Source of the DNA: Bacteroidales bacterium
GTDB taxonomy: Bacteria; Bacteroidota; Bacteroidia; Bacteroidales; M50B96
Length of the DNA: 64,000 nucleotides
Assembly (NCBI GenBank): GCA_021740905.1
Contig: JAIOYV010000009.1
Coordinates: forward strand, 43,134 to 107,133
Direction of reading: 5' to 3'
A program made the translations under genes and the position numbers. The stretch's first letter is position 1, and each line of letters opens with the position of its first letter. Below, piece by piece: positions 27,759-37,037 of the stretch. The notes beneath the pieces were generated by a model, which saw nothing but the letters and a program-made list of their open reading frames with translations, did no database searches and was not told the DNA's origin.

Positions 27759-29005
27759 AATTTCTCAAGAGAATAAACCGCAATTATTTATGGCTTTTTA
27801 CGAGCATCCTGTTGGTATTATCGCTAGCCGAGTTTGTCGTTTTAAAGTATATTATGCTGGAAGAAACAAAAGAATCATTTTACGACCAGGAAAACCTCAT
27901 CATAAAGCAAGTTAAGGAAACTGGCGAAACCCCCAATATTTTCCCTATTGTTGAAGTGAAAAAAGTCAGTCGGCTTAGCATGAATAGACCGTTGTTCAGA
28001 GAAATTTTTGTCGAAGATGAGACTGATGGCGAATTGGAACCATTCCTGGAGTATTCGAACCAGGTAGAAATCAACGACGAAGTTTACTTCATCAGGCTCA
28101 GGCATTCGGTAGTTGAAAACGACGATTTGATGATACTCATCGCGTGGACTTTTTTTATCTTGTTGATTTCTACCCTGGGCATCTCATATCTGATCAACCG
28201 GAGACTGAACAAAACAGTATGGGCAGATTTCGAGGAGAACCTCCGTATTATGGAAAGTTTTAGTTTCAGTAGGAATGAAAACCTTCAGCTAATAAAAACA
28301 ACCACAGAGGAATTCGAACGGTTGAATACTGTAGTCGGTTCACTCACCAAAAGACTAGAAGCCGACTACCTTGCACAGAAAGAATTTACCGAAAACGCCT
28401 CGCATGAAATCCAAACACCCCTGTCCGTTGTCCTACTCAATCTCGAAGAAATACTTCAGCAGGAAATAAACAAAGAAACATTTGAGCGTGTAGTTTCCAC
28501 TATTGATGCAGTAAAACGTTTATCGTCGTTGAACCAAAGCCTGATCCTTATTGCAAAAATTGAGAACCAGCAATTTATTCCAGAAAAAGTACAATCGTTC
28601 AATACAACCTTGAAGCAAAAAACAGAAGAATTTGCGAGTCTTTTTGAAAGCAAAAACCTGACTCTCGAAATCGAGGAAGAAGGTGTTTTCGAGATGAATA
28701 TGCACGGACAACTTGCCGATATCCTCATTGCAAATTTACTGTCGAATGGTATCAACCATAATATTACAGGAGGCTCTGTTTATATTTATCTGAAAGAAAA
28801 TGAAATAAGGATTTGTAACACTGGGAAGCCAAATGCTTTGGGCAATGACACTATTTTCAACCGCTTCACTAAAGGAAACGAAAAATCGTATGGGCTTGGC
28901 CTGGCCATTGTGAAAAAGATATGCGACACCCATCATCTAAAAATCCAATACACGCACGATGAGTTTCATTGTTTTACGATCTTTAAAATTCCTTTAGAAT
29001 CATAA
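27755..29005 (+). CDS. Sensor histidine kinase
   Basis: 416 residues. Two membrane helices (LWLFTSILLVLSLAEFVV, residues ~11-28; LMILIAWTFFILLISTLGI, ~126-145) enclose a ~95-residue periplasmic sensor. The H-box is ENASHEIQTPLSVVLLNLEE with the phospho-accepting His, followed by N-box NLLSNGINHN, a short G1 (IRICNTGKPN) and GLGLAIVKKICDTH. It phosphorylates the regulator encoded just upstream. The signal is unknown. The PepSY-like gene 36 nt downstream may be a target or accessory. Confidence 0.93.
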   Translation: MKFLKRINRNYLWLFTSILLVLSLAEFVVLKYIMLEETKESFYDQENLIIKQVKETGETPNIFPIVEVKKVSRLSMNRPLFREIFVEDETDGELEPFLEYSNQVEINDEVYFIRLRHSVVENDDLMILIAWTFFILLISTLGISYLINRRLNKTVWADFEENLRIMESFSFSRNENLQLIKTTTEEFERLNTVVGSLTKRLEADYLAQKEFTENASHEIQTPLSVVLLNLEEILQQEINKETFERVVSTIDAVKRLSSLNQSLILIAKIENQQFIPEKVQSFNTTLKQKTEEFASLFESKNLTLEIEEEGVFEMNMHGQLADILIANLLSNGINHNITGGSVYIYLKENEIRICNTGKPNALGNDTIFNRFTKGNEKSYGLGLAIVKKICDTHHLKIQYTHDEFHCFTIFKIPLES

Positions 29006-29041
29006 TTTAATTTTGGGAATTATTAATCTAAAACGTATAAA

Positions 29042-29509
29042 ATGAAAAATCTACTTATTGTAATCGTAGTTGTATCCCTTTTTGTTCTAAACGCCTGTGC
29101 ACAAAAAGCGAAAGATGTCCCGGCAAATGTGCAAAGCACATTCTCCCAGAAATTCCCCACTGCCACGAAAGTGAAATGGGAAAAAGAAAATGACAAAGAA
29201 TGGGAAGCCGAATTTAAGCTCGATGGCATAGAATACTCGGCAAGTTTTAACATTGAAGGCACCTGGTTGGAGACGGAGCACAAGATTAAAAAGTCGGAAA
29301 TCCCGACCCTAGTGAAAAACACGTTAGACACCCAATTTGAAGGCTATAAAATTGAGGAACCTGAAATAATAGAAAGTGCCGACGGGACTTTTTATGAATT
29401 TGAGCTTGAAAAGGGTAAGCTTGAAATTGAAGTACAAATTGATTCAAACGGCCTGGTCGTTAAAAAAGAATCGGAAGATGAGGGGGAAAGGGATGAAGAT
29501 GATGACTAA
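29042..29509 (+). CDS. PepSY-like exported protein
   Basis: 155 residues. N-terminal signal with a lipobox-like LNAC (MKNLLIVIVVVSLFVLNACA). Two PepSY-like/DUF2874 repeats follow: FSQKFPTATKVKWEKEND...WEAEF and VKNTLDTQFEGYKIEEPEI...FYEFELEKG. The tail is very acidic. Small PepSY-like proteins commonly sit beside two-component systems in Bacteroidota and are envelope-located; their role is unclear. Close spacing to the kinase suggests the same operon, which ends at the hairpin at 29561. Confidence 0.8.
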   Translation: MKNLLIVIVVVSLFVLNACAQKAKDVPANVQSTFSQKFPTATKVKWEKENDKEWEAEFKLDGIEYSASFNIEGTWLETEHKIKKSEIPTLVKNTLDTQFEGYKIEEPEIIESADGTFYEFELEKGKLEIEVQIDSNGLVVKKESEDEGERDEDDD

Positions 29510-29560
29510 TTTGTGGGGACAAAAATAAGATCAGGACTAAATGGGATTGTTGAAAATGAA

Positions 29561-29593
29561 AAACGTGCTACCTGTATTAGGTAGCACGTTTTA
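29561..29593. terminator. Bidirectional terminator
   Basis: A perfect 13-bp stem, AAACGTGCTACCT (29561-29573) with AGGTAGCACGTTT (29579-29591), around a 5-nt loop. A/T tracts flank both sides. It separates the rightward two-component operon from the leftward zinc-ribbon gene. Confidence 0.88.
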
Positions 29594-29619
29594 TAATTTT
29601 ATCGCTATAGAAACAATTT

Positions 29620-30372
29620 CTAATCTTCGTTTACACCGGAAATTTCGTCATCCACAAGGATACGTCCACAATATTCGCACACGATTACCTTTTTCCTTGA
29701 TCGGATATCGAGCTGCCGCTGAGGTGGGATTTTATTGAAACATCCACCACAAGCATCCCTCTGCACCGATACCACCGCCAAACCATTGCGGGCATTGCCC
29801 CTGATTCGTTTATAGGCAGTAAGCAACCTTGGCTCTATCACCGTTTGAATAGTGTCCGACTTATCAGAAAGACCTTCTTCTTCCTTTTGGGTTTCGGCAA
29901 TAATTTCATCCAACTCGCTTCTCTTATGTGCCAGGTCAGCCGATCGCTCTGTAAGCAGGCTTTCCGATTCGGCAATCACCCTCCTTTTCTCTTCCGATAG
30001 CTGGGTGAATTCATGGGTGCGCTTTTCACACAATTCAATCTCGAGCTTCTGAAATTCAATTTCTTTGGTAAGGGAATCGTATTCGCGGTTGTTCCTTACG
30101 TTCATTTGCTGCTCTTCGTATTTTATGATCAGCGCAGCACAGTTTTTAATCTCGTTTTGTTTTTGCTCAATATCCTTGGCAAATTCTTCTACCTCTTGTT
30201 TGAAATTGGTGATCCTGGTTTCCAATCCTTCAATTTCATCTTCAAGGTCGCGCACTTCAAGAGGAAGCTCCCCACGTAATATTTTAATCCTGTCGATTTG
30301 CGAATCGTTTGATTGCAATTCGTAAAGAGCCCTTAATTTCTCCTCAACCGTAAGTTCTTTTTTATCTGTCAT
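29620..30372 (-). CDS. C4-type zinc-ribbon coiled-coil protein (DUF164/CdsZ-like)
   Basis: 250 residues from ATG at 30372; the frame extends two codons to a TTG but ATG is preferred. Residues ~10-180 form a long charged coiled coil. The C-terminal zinc ribbon has CGGC and CEYC pairs (DACGGCFNKIPPQRQ ... VIVCEYCGRIL). This is the widespread DUF164 family, whose members pair with Nif3 genes; here the Nif3-like gene lies 18 nt upstream in the same operon. The molecular role is unsettled (nucleic-acid or secretion-accessory roles have been suggested). Confidence 0.9.
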   Translation of the reverse strand: MTDKKELTVEEKLRALYELQSNDSQIDRIKILRGELPLEVRDLEDEIEGLETRITNFKQEVEEFAKDIEQKQNEIKNCAALIIKYEEQQMNVRNNREYDSLTKEIEFQKLEIELCEKRTHEFTQLSEEKRRVIAESESLLTERSADLAHKRSELDEIIAETQKEEEGLSDKSDTIQTVIEPRLLTAYKRIRGNARNGLAVVSVQRDACGGCFNKIPPQRQLDIRSRKKVIVCEYCGRILVDDEISGVNED

Positions 30373-30390
30373 TTTCAAATCATCTGTTGA

Positions 30391-31485
30391 TTATAAATAG
30401 TTTACGGGATTCGTTTCCACCCCTGATAAACAGAGCGCAAATTTAGGGAATTTTTTCATAAGTATTTCATAAAAAACATCTTTAGTAAATTGCTCACTTT
30501 CATAGTGTCCGATGTCGGCAATCAGGATTTTTCCTTCGGCATCGAAGTACTCGTGGTACTTGAAATCGCCCGAAACAAACACATCGGCCTTGGCTGCTAT
30601 CGCTTTTTTCAGCATAAAACTCCCACTTCCGCCACACAGGGCAACTTTCTTTATTTTCTTTTGAAGAAGATTGGTGTGCTTGATACAACCTGTCCCAAAA
30701 ACACTTTTCAGTGTGTTTAGAAAATCGGTTTCGGAAACAGGAACTGGTAAAGTGCCAATCATTCCACCACCTGCAAGCGCATATTTATTTTCGATGGGAT
30801 AAATATCGTGGGCGACTTCTTCATAAGGATGAGCCTGAATCATAGCCTGTACTACTGCGCCCTGTCTTACTTTCGGGAATATGGTTTCAATCCGTATTTC
30901 CTCCTCAAAATGGATTTTACCTGGCTCGCCAACAAAAGGGTCGCTCCCCTCCCCTGCCCTGAAAGTACCTTGTCCTGTGGCATTGTAGCTACAATGGTCG
31001 TAATTCCCAATTTTTCCGGCACCGGCATCACAAATTGCTGAACGCACTTTTTCTGCATGATCGACAGGTACAAATACCACCAGCTTTCTCAATTCATCAT
31101 TCAGAGGCATCAGGATACGACAGTTTTCCAGTCCCAGCTTTTCTGCAATTTTGCTATTCACCCCACCCGTAACATTATCGAGATTGGTATGGGCCGCGTA
31201 AATGGCGATGTTGTTTTGGATAGCTTTAATTACAGTACGTTCAACATAATTTCTTCCCGTAAGCCTTTTTACTCCTCCAAAAATGATGGGGTGATGGGCA
31301 ACAATTAGATTGCATTTTTTTTGGATGGCTTCTTCGACAACCTCCTCGGTAACATCAATGGAAATCAGTCCGCCTGTGACTTCCATTTTTGGATCGCCCA
31401 CCAGCAAGCCGGCATTATCGTAAGATTCCTGGTAAGCAAGCGGGGCTATATCTTCTATCGTTTTACAAATTTCCTGAACTGTCAT
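30391..31485 (-). CDS. Nif3-like dinuclear metal centre protein (YbgI/YqfO family)
   Basis: 364 residues, the long form with an inserted PII/CutA-like domain. Motifs: YDNAGLLVGDP, then LIVAHHPIIFGGVKRL (metal-binding His pair), IYAAHTNLDN and the C-terminal DIGHYESEQFTKDVFYEI with the remaining ligands. Homologues form toroidal hexamers with a di-metal site and have been annotated as GTP cyclohydrolase I type 2, though the physiological reaction is not settled. It is the first gene of the operon with the zinc-ribbon protein. Confidence 0.93.
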   Translation of the reverse strand: MTVQEICKTIEDIAPLAYQESYDNAGLLVGDPKMEVTGGLISIDVTEEVVEEAIQKKCNLIVAHHPIIFGGVKRLTGRNYVERTVIKAIQNNIAIYAAHTNLDNVTGGVNSKIAEKLGLENCRILMPLNDELRKLVVFVPVDHAEKVRSAICDAGAGKIGNYDHCSYNATGQGTFRAGEGSDPFVGEPGKIHFEEEIRIETIFPKVRQGAVVQAMIQAHPYEEVAHDIYPIENKYALAGGGMIGTLPVPVSETDFLNTLKSVFGTGCIKHTNLLQKKIKKVALCGGSGSFMLKKAIAAKADVFVSGDFKYHEYFDAEGKILIADIGHYESEQFTKDVFYEILMKKFPKFALCLSGVETNPVNYL

Positions 31486-31890
31486 TTTCTACTCCGATTT
31501 TGGGTTTCTGCAAAAGTACAAAGAAATGCATAAACGCTGGAGTGGTGGATTGAGGGAGTGATATTCGTTTTTGGAAATGTGGGGGCATGGAACAGTGGTT
31601 AGTAGAGACACGATAAATCGCGCATCTAAACGACAGTAAATGTTTAAGTGAAACTTTCTAGCTAGCTTCATCAGAATTCTGAGTCTATCGGGCTGACTTC
31701 CTTAGCATCTCCAAGATGCTAAGGAAGTTATCGAGGATAACAGCAAACGAAATGGGCAAGTTATTTTGACTGTCTTTCGGAGAAGGTCGAACTCTCCATC
31801 ACTCCAATACTCCAATACTCGAATCAGACTGATTATAGAATTTAAGACAATAATAATAATGTATGAAATTGATTGATTCTCGGCTTCCTT
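31486..31890. other. Spacer with 14-bp hairpin and simple repeat words
   Basis: 405 bp without a gene. A perfect 14-bp inverted repeat, ACTTCCTTAGCATC / GATGCTAAGGAAGT, lies at 31696-31728 with a 5-nt loop and no T-run. GGAGTGGTGGATTGAGGGAGTG (31539-31560, broken) and ATCACTCCAATACTCC (31797-31812) belong to the ACTCC-word family also seen at 15909 and 37173. Confidence 0.6.
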
Positions 31891-32229
31891 CTACCCCATC
31901 ATCGACTTAAGTTCTTCCAACATTTCTTTGATACCCTCTAGTTTCTTTACCATCTCTACTGATTTGAATGTGCCCTCCTTGTTTTCCTGAAGCCTTTTTT
32001 TAGCTCCTTTCAAGGTAAGCCCCTGCACCTTCAACAAGTGATAGATCACATGCAGGTTTTCCAAATCGGTTGGGGTAAACAGACGGTTGCCCTTGCCGTT
32101 CTTTTTTGGTTTTAGGATATCGAACTCCTTTTCCCAAAAACGGATGGTCGATAAATTGACATTAAACATTTCGGCTACCTCGCCAATGGGGTAAAACATT
32201 TTCTCGACTTTCTTTTCTTTGTAAGGCAT
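31891..32229 (-). CDS. MerR-family transcriptional regulator
   Basis: 112 residues from ATG at 32229 (MPYKEKKVEKMFY); the frame continues to a TTG at 32244, which is less likely. The winged-helix motif YPIGEVAEMFNVNLSTIRFWE plus FDILKPKKNGKGNRLFTPTD is the MerR DNA-binding domain, followed by a helical dimerisation segment. There is no Cys-rich effector pocket, so it is the short Bacteroidota type of unknown ligand. No adjacent target gene is obvious. Confidence 0.9.
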   Translation of the reverse strand: MPYKEKKVEKMFYPIGEVAEMFNVNLSTIRFWEKEFDILKPKKNGKGNRLFTPTDLENLHVIYHLLKVQGLTLKGAKKRLQENKEGTFKSVEMVKKLEGIKEMLEELKSMMG

Positions 32230-32365
32230 ATTTGTGTAATCCAAAATGACATCAAATATAAAGGTCTTGCAGCACTTAAACGAATGTTTCCTGTTAAATC
32301 TTTACTTCTTCTTTCAAATTCAATTAAGAAGAATTTTCTTTCCATAAAAAAAACAGACTGCAATA

Positions 32366-32395
32366 TTTGAAATAGATTTTTGTGACTTATCTTTG
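32366..32395 (+). promoter_or_regulatory. Complete Bacteroidota promoter for the decayed antitoxin gene
   Basis: TTTG (32366-32369), 18 nt, TATCTTTG (32388-32395): the best -33/-7 pair in the window. Predicted start is about 10 nt ahead of the ATG at 32412. Confidence 0.65.
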
Positions 32396-32411
32396 TGAAA
32401 AATGATAGTTT

Positions 32412-32702
32412 ATGGATTTACAGTCAAGAAAACTGAATGCCATTGCCTATTTAGTTGGGTTAAAAGACAAAAAAGTATTTCAGAAAATTGAATCGACCAT
32501 TTTTGAGAACATCAATTCCGTTGAATCAAAAAGAGAATTTAAACCATTTACCCGACAACAACTAATTGATAGGGCCAACCGCTCGAATAATGATTATCTC
32601 ATTGGGAAGTTTATGACCCAGGAACAACTGGAAAAAGAATCTGAAACTGGTAAGTTCATGAAAATTATATGGTCAAACTCTATACCCCTAACCACTCAGT
32701 AA
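32412..32702 (+). pseudogene. Frameshifted antitoxin fused to a truncated RelE-type toxin start
   Basis: 96-codon frame. Residues 1-78 (RKLNAIAYLVGLKDKKVFQKIE, broken; FTRQQLIDRANRSNNDY; MTQEQLEKESE) look like a Bacteroidota addiction-module antitoxin. Such proteins normally end in ESENW and stop. Here GAAACTGGTAAG at 32643-32654 lacks one A; restoring it yields TGG TAA at the expected place. Four nt later an ATG (32658) begins MKIIWS, a typical RelE/ParE toxin start. It lasts 14 codons before meeting the 3' end of the convergent glycosyltransferase gene. I infer a decayed toxin-antitoxin locus whose toxin body is gone. Confidence 0.6.
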
Positions 32703-33780
32703 ACTGCTCCTTATTTTTATTGAAGTCGAATTTTTCCTCCACACGCTTTCGGCCTTGCTCGCCAAATTGTTTCCGCAATTGGGGATCGCCTATCAACATT
32801 AGGGTCTTGGCATAAAGTTGTTCTATATTACCGGTTTCGACCAAATAGCCCGTTTGATCGTCTACCACCAGCTCAGGGTTCGAGCTTACATTGTAGGCCA
32901 CAATGGGTTTCGACGAGGCCATCGCTTCGGCCAAAACATAGCCAAAGCCCTCCCAGCGTGAGGTGAGCACAAACACATCAATTGATTTCATAAATGCCTT
33001 GATGTTTTCGATAAAACCAGGAAACTGGACACAATCTTTTAATCCCAACTGAATGGCCCGGTTCATCAACTTATATTTGAGTTTCCCTTCGCCTGCAATG
33101 AGGATCTTAAACGATAAGCCCTTTTCTTTCAATATCACGGCAAGCTCCAACAAATCTTCCTGTCCTTTTTGATGAACCATCCGGGCTGCATTTCCAATTA
33201 CAAGTTCACCTTCTTTTTTCTGATAAAAAGGCATGCAAGAGCGCGAATCGTATTCATCCAATTTAATCCCGTTGTAGATCAATTTGATTTTGTTGAGGTC
33301 GATCAGGTCGGGGTTGTTGGCCAGGATGGTTTTGCGGGTTTCTTCCGAATTCACCAGGATATCGCTTACCACCGACCGGAACATGGCCCGGTTGATAAAA
33401 CTGTTTTTGATGGGGATGGCACTGCCACGGCGATAAATTATACGGGGGACTTTAGCAATTTTTGCTGCCAATCCAGCATATTTCATATCTGCTGGCAAGT
33501 TCAAGATTATCCGGTCGATGTTCTCGCGTCGCAACCATGCTGAGAACCGGAATATTTTCGGCAGGTTAAAGAATGAGAGATTGTGTACTTGAATGGCCAC
33601 ACACGTAATTCCTGCTTGCTCGGCCTCACGGACTAGCTGGCCCTTCTGATGACAAAACAAAAACACCCTATGCCCAAGCTTGTGCAAGGTCAGGGCCATT
33701 TCGAAGTGCCATTTTTCGCCCCCGCCCCATGCCTTGTTTGAGTTGAAAAATAGGATGGATTTTTGCCCTGCCTTTTTCAT
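32680..33780 (-). CDS. Glycosyltransferase family 4 (GT-B)
   Basis: 366 residues. The N-terminal donor-fold start FFNSNKAWGGGEKWHFEMAL and the C-terminal Glycos_transf_1 domain (GNAARMVHQKGQEDLLELA, then GFGYVLAEAMASSKPIVAYN with the E-x7-E nucleotide-sugar motif) are clear. It probably adds a sugar to lipopolysaccharide core or another cell-envelope glycan. Its ATG overlaps the stop of the family 2 glycosyltransferase (ATGA). Its 3' end overlaps the convergent toxin remnant by 23 bp. Confidence 0.92.
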   Translation of the reverse strand: MKKAGQKSILFFNSNKAWGGGEKWHFEMALTLHKLGHRVFLFCHQKGQLVREAEQAGITCVAIQVHNLSFFNLPKIFRFSAWLRRENIDRIILNLPADMKYAGLAAKIAKVPRIIYRRGSAIPIKNSFINRAMFRSVVSDILVNSEETRKTILANNPDLIDLNKIKLIYNGIKLDEYDSRSCMPFYQKKEGELVIGNAARMVHQKGQEDLLELAVILKEKGLSFKILIAGEGKLKYKLMNRAIQLGLKDCVQFPGFIENIKAFMKSIDVFVLTSRWEGFGYVLAEAMASSKPIVAYNVSSNPELVVDDQTGYLVETGNIEQLYAKTLMLIGDPQLRKQFGEQGRKRVEEKFDFNKNKEQFTEWLGV

Positions 33781-34574
33781 TCAAACCTCTCCTTATGCTC
33801 AAAATCCTTCCAAAGCTGACGTAATTTTACACGGCGCAAAAAAATGGAATGGGCAGAAAGGGCACTGATCAAAAAACCATAGTACCCATCAAGTATGCCC
33901 AACTTAAAAATGTAGGTTGTAAAAAACCGTTCAACAGGTTTAAATAACAGGCTGGCCATATTACTTGCTTTTCCTTTTTGAAAGGCAGACTGGGAATAGA
34001 TTTCCGAAAATTTGTTGATCTGTTCGATATGTTGAAATACGGTTGAAATGCTATAATGAAGAATGTCGCCAGAGAGCTTTCCAATCCTGGCATTTTTTTG
34101 CAAGTCGACGGTTTCGTGGATATCGCCATTCCATTCGCCCATCGTTTTCTTCCACAGGCGCATTTTTGGGTCGGGGTACCAGCCACAATGGCGGATCCAT
34201 TTCCCGCAGTAATTGGTCATCCGGCGGGAAATATAGGCATCGTACCGAAAATTCTCTTTCTCCTTGATAATATTTTTTTTCAATTCCCCCGAAATGGCCT
34301 CATCGGCATCAAGCGATAAAATCCAATCGTGCGAGGCCAAGCGGTTGCCTAAATTTTTGGTGGCTGAATAGCCCAGCCACTCCTGCTGCACAAATCTTAC
34401 ATCGTACTGTTCGCAAATCTCTTTGGTTTTATCGGTCGATAAAGAATCAATAACAATGATCTCATCCACGATACCTTTCACCGATTCGAGGCAACGCTGA
34501 ATGTTTTTTTCTTCATTCTTGCTGATAATAACCAGCGATATTTTGTTGGGTTTTTCCACTTCCGAGCTTTCCAA
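33777..34574 (-). CDS. Glycosyltransferase family 2 (WaaE/KdtX-like)
   Basis: 265 residues. GT-A start KISLVIISKNEEKNIQRCLE, then VIDSLSTDKTKEIC, and the DWILSLDADEAI segment with the DxD metal-binding motif. The pattern matches the lipopolysaccharide-core beta-1,4-glucosyltransferase family. The only plausible start is TTG at 34574, immediately after the TAA of murF-alr at 34577-34575; the next in-frame ATG is inside the catalytic domain. Strict stop-start adjacency suggests reinitiation by ribosomes finishing murF-alr. Confidence 0.9.
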   Translation of the reverse strand: MESSEVEKPNKISLVIISKNEEKNIQRCLESVKGIVDEIIVIDSLSTDKTKEICEQYDVRFVQQEWLGYSATKNLGNRLASHDWILSLDADEAISGELKKNIIKEKENFRYDAYISRRMTNYCGKWIRHCGWYPDPKMRLWKKTMGEWNGDIHETVDLQKNARIGKLSGDILHYSISTVFQHIEQINKFSEIYSQSAFQKGKASNMASLLFKPVERFFTTYIFKLGILDGYYGFLISALSAHSIFLRRVKLRQLWKDFEHKERFE

Positions 34575-37037
34575 TTATTCGTACAAATATACCCTTTTTA
34601 CCCGCGACGAAATACCTGTCATCACTTCATAAGGGATGGTTTCCAAGGTACGGGCCATTTCTGAAATGGGATATTTTTCGCCAAAAATAATTACCTCATC
34701 CTCTTCTTCCACCGAAATATCAGTAACATCAACCGTGCACATATCCATGCAAATATTCCCGATAATGGGGACTAGTTTGTCACTAATGCAGACCTTCCCT
34801 TTTCCATTGCCCATGATCCGGCGCAAGCCATCGGAATAACCAATGGGCAGGATGGCGATCTTCGAATCGCGCTCCAGCGTACAAGCCCGGCTATAACCCA
34901 CCGATTCTCCGGCAGCCACACTTTTGATTTGAGAAATACGGGTCTTCAAAGTGCTCACATTTTGTAATTCGCCATTGCTTTCGGAGCTAACGCCATACAT
35001 ACCAATCCCCAATCGAACCATATCAAGTTGGTAATCCGGGAAACGTTCGATCCCCGGTGAGTTAAGGATATGCCGGAGAACAGGATAATTTAACTCATTC
35101 ATGATCTTTTTGCTCATGCTGTCGAAGAGTGCAAATTGCTGATGTGTGAAATCGTCATGTTGTGCATCATCGCTCGCGGCATTATGCGAAAAAATGCTTT
35201 TCACAAGAAGGTTTGGATGGTTGGATATGCCTTTTAACAGAGCGGGCAAATCTTCTTTCGAAAAGCCCAGGCGGTTCATCCCCGTTTCCAGCTTTATGTG
35301 AACCGGATATGCCCCTACACTGAAGCGTTTCACTGTAAGCGAAAACTCTTCCAGCATTTTCAGGTTATAAATTTCTGGCTCTAAAATGTATTCGATAATC
35401 GACTCAAAGCTTTGCTGGTCGGGGTTCATCACCATAATAGGCGTTACAATACCTGCTTTGCGAAGGGCCACCCCTTCGTCGGCAAAGGCCACACCCAGAT
35501 AGTCAACTTTTTGGTATTGCAGGATGTTGGCCACCTCGAAAGTGCCACTGCCATACGAAAAGGCTTTCACCATAGCCATTACCTTTGTACCTTTGTTCAA
35601 TTTAGCCCGAAAATAATTCAGGTTATGGGCCAAGGCATTCAGGTTGATTTCCAACACAGTGCGATGTGTTTTATGCTGAAGGCTGTTCGATATCAATTCA
35701 AACTCGAACGTACGCGATCCTTTCAACAAGATAGCCTCGTCCATAAAGTTATCTTTGTCGACCGATTGAAGGAAATCTTCGGTGTTTTTATAAAACTGGC
35801 TGGGTGTTTTGAAAAAGCGTTCGTTGCGCGAAATGGCCTCGCCAATCCCAATAAGGCGGCTGACATGCTTGTTGAAAACAAGGTCGGCCACCTCCTTGTA
35901 CAGCCCGGTTTCGTCTTTCCCGCTTTGCAGGATATCAGAAATAACCAGTGTTTTTTGTTTATGCTGATTTTGTTGGTTCAGAAAATCGAGGGCAATGCTC
36001 AGCGAGCCAATATCCGAATTATAGCTGTCGTTGATGATCGTACAATTGTTTATGCCCTGTTTCAACTCAAGGCGCATGGCCACGGGCACAAGGGTAAGCA
36101 TCCTTTCCTTGATTTCCTCATTTTCGTAGGCCAGCAGCATAAATGCCCAGCAATGGATGGCATTTTCGATGGATGCGTCATCGATAAAAGGGATTTCAAT
36201 ATCGATAGGACGGGTCTGAAATTTTGCTTCGAGCCGTGTGCTTTTGCTTCCTTTTTCAACTTTCGACACAAACAAATCGGCAGGGAATTTCCGCGACCAA
36301 CTAAATAATTGGGTATCCTCGAACTTATCGTTGGTCTTTATCTGGTTTTCGATCAGGTTGTAATCTTTGCAATAGATCAGGATTTCGGTGTTTTGAAACA
36401 GCTTCAATTTCTCGGATATCTTATGCTTGTAGTCGATGAAATTTTGTTGATGGGCATCGCCAATGTTCGAGAAGATTCCAATAGTTGGAGCAATAATCGC
36501 AGCTAGTTTTTGCATTTCGCCCACCTCCGAAATCCCGGCCTCGAAAACCGCCATTTCGTGCTCTGGCTCCAGCAACCAAACCGACAGGGGAACCCCAATC
36601 TGCGAGTTGTAACTTTTGGGGCTGCGCACCAGGTTCTGCTTGTTTTCCATCAACTGGAAAAGCCATTCTTTGATAATCGTTTTGCCATTGCTTCCGGTAA
36701 TACCAACTACCGGGATATTAAATTGCTTGCGGTGATTGGCAGCGAGCTTTTGTAAAGCTATCAATGTATCCTTCACAAGAAGGAAAGAGGCATCGGCAAA
36801 TTGATGGGTATTGATTTCAGGGTTTGAAATGACAAAACTGCGCACCCCTTTGTCGTACATTTCGCCAATAAAATTATGCCCATCGTGCCGCAATCCTTTC
36901 AGGGCAAAGTACAAGGTGCCATCGGGCGAAATAAATCCCCGGCTATCGGTTACAAGGTAGCGGATATCAGGATTTGCTTCGTCTACATATTCAGCATTGA
37001 CGACTTCTGCAATTCTCTTTAAAGGGTACGTAGGCAT
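34575..37037 (-). CDS. murF-alr: Bifunctional MurF ligase / alanine racemase
   Basis: 820 residues. The N-terminal half is UDP-N-acetylmuramoyl-tripeptide:D-Ala-D-Ala ligase, with the ATP-binding loop GITGSNGKTIIKEWL near residue 115 and YNSQIGVPLSVWLLE. From ~455 onward it is alanine racemase: EINLNALAHNLNYFRAKL, PLP-binding Lys in AMVKAFSYGSGTFEVA, the IKLETGMNRLGF strand and the catalytic Tyr region GESVGYSRACTL. This fusion is known in Bacteroidota; it couples D-Ala supply with the last cytoplasmic step of UDP-muramyl-pentapeptide synthesis. It leads the operon with two glycosyltransferases. Key residues of both halves look intact. Confidence 0.95.
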   Translation of the reverse strand: MPTYPLKRIAEVVNAEYVDEANPDIRYLVTDSRGFISPDGTLYFALKGLRHDGHNFIGEMYDKGVRSFVISNPEINTHQFADASFLLVKDTLIALQKLAANHRKQFNIPVVGITGSNGKTIIKEWLFQLMENKQNLVRSPKSYNSQIGVPLSVWLLEPEHEMAVFEAGISEVGEMQKLAAIIAPTIGIFSNIGDAHQQNFIDYKHKISEKLKLFQNTEILIYCKDYNLIENQIKTNDKFEDTQLFSWSRKFPADLFVSKVEKGSKSTRLEAKFQTRPIDIEIPFIDDASIENAIHCWAFMLLAYENEEIKERMLTLVPVAMRLELKQGINNCTIINDSYNSDIGSLSIALDFLNQQNQHKQKTLVISDILQSGKDETGLYKEVADLVFNKHVSRLIGIGEAISRNERFFKTPSQFYKNTEDFLQSVDKDNFMDEAILLKGSRTFEFELISNSLQHKTHRTVLEINLNALAHNLNYFRAKLNKGTKVMAMVKAFSYGSGTFEVANILQYQKVDYLGVAFADEGVALRKAGIVTPIMVMNPDQQSFESIIEYILEPEIYNLKMLEEFSLTVKRFSVGAYPVHIKLETGMNRLGFSKEDLPALLKGISNHPNLLVKSIFSHNAASDDAQHDDFTHQQFALFDSMSKKIMNELNYPVLRHILNSPGIERFPDYQLDMVRLGIGMYGVSSESNGELQNVSTLKTRISQIKSVAAGESVGYSRACTLERDSKIAILPIGYSDGLRRIMGNGKGKVCISDKLVPIIGNICMDMCTVDVTDISVEEEDEVIIFGEKYPISEMARTLETIPYEVMTGISSRVKRVYLYE

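Noticed and set aside
31696..31728. 14-bp hairpin as a terminator for a flanking gene
   Set aside because: No U-run follows on either strand and it is more than 150 bp from the nearest gene end.
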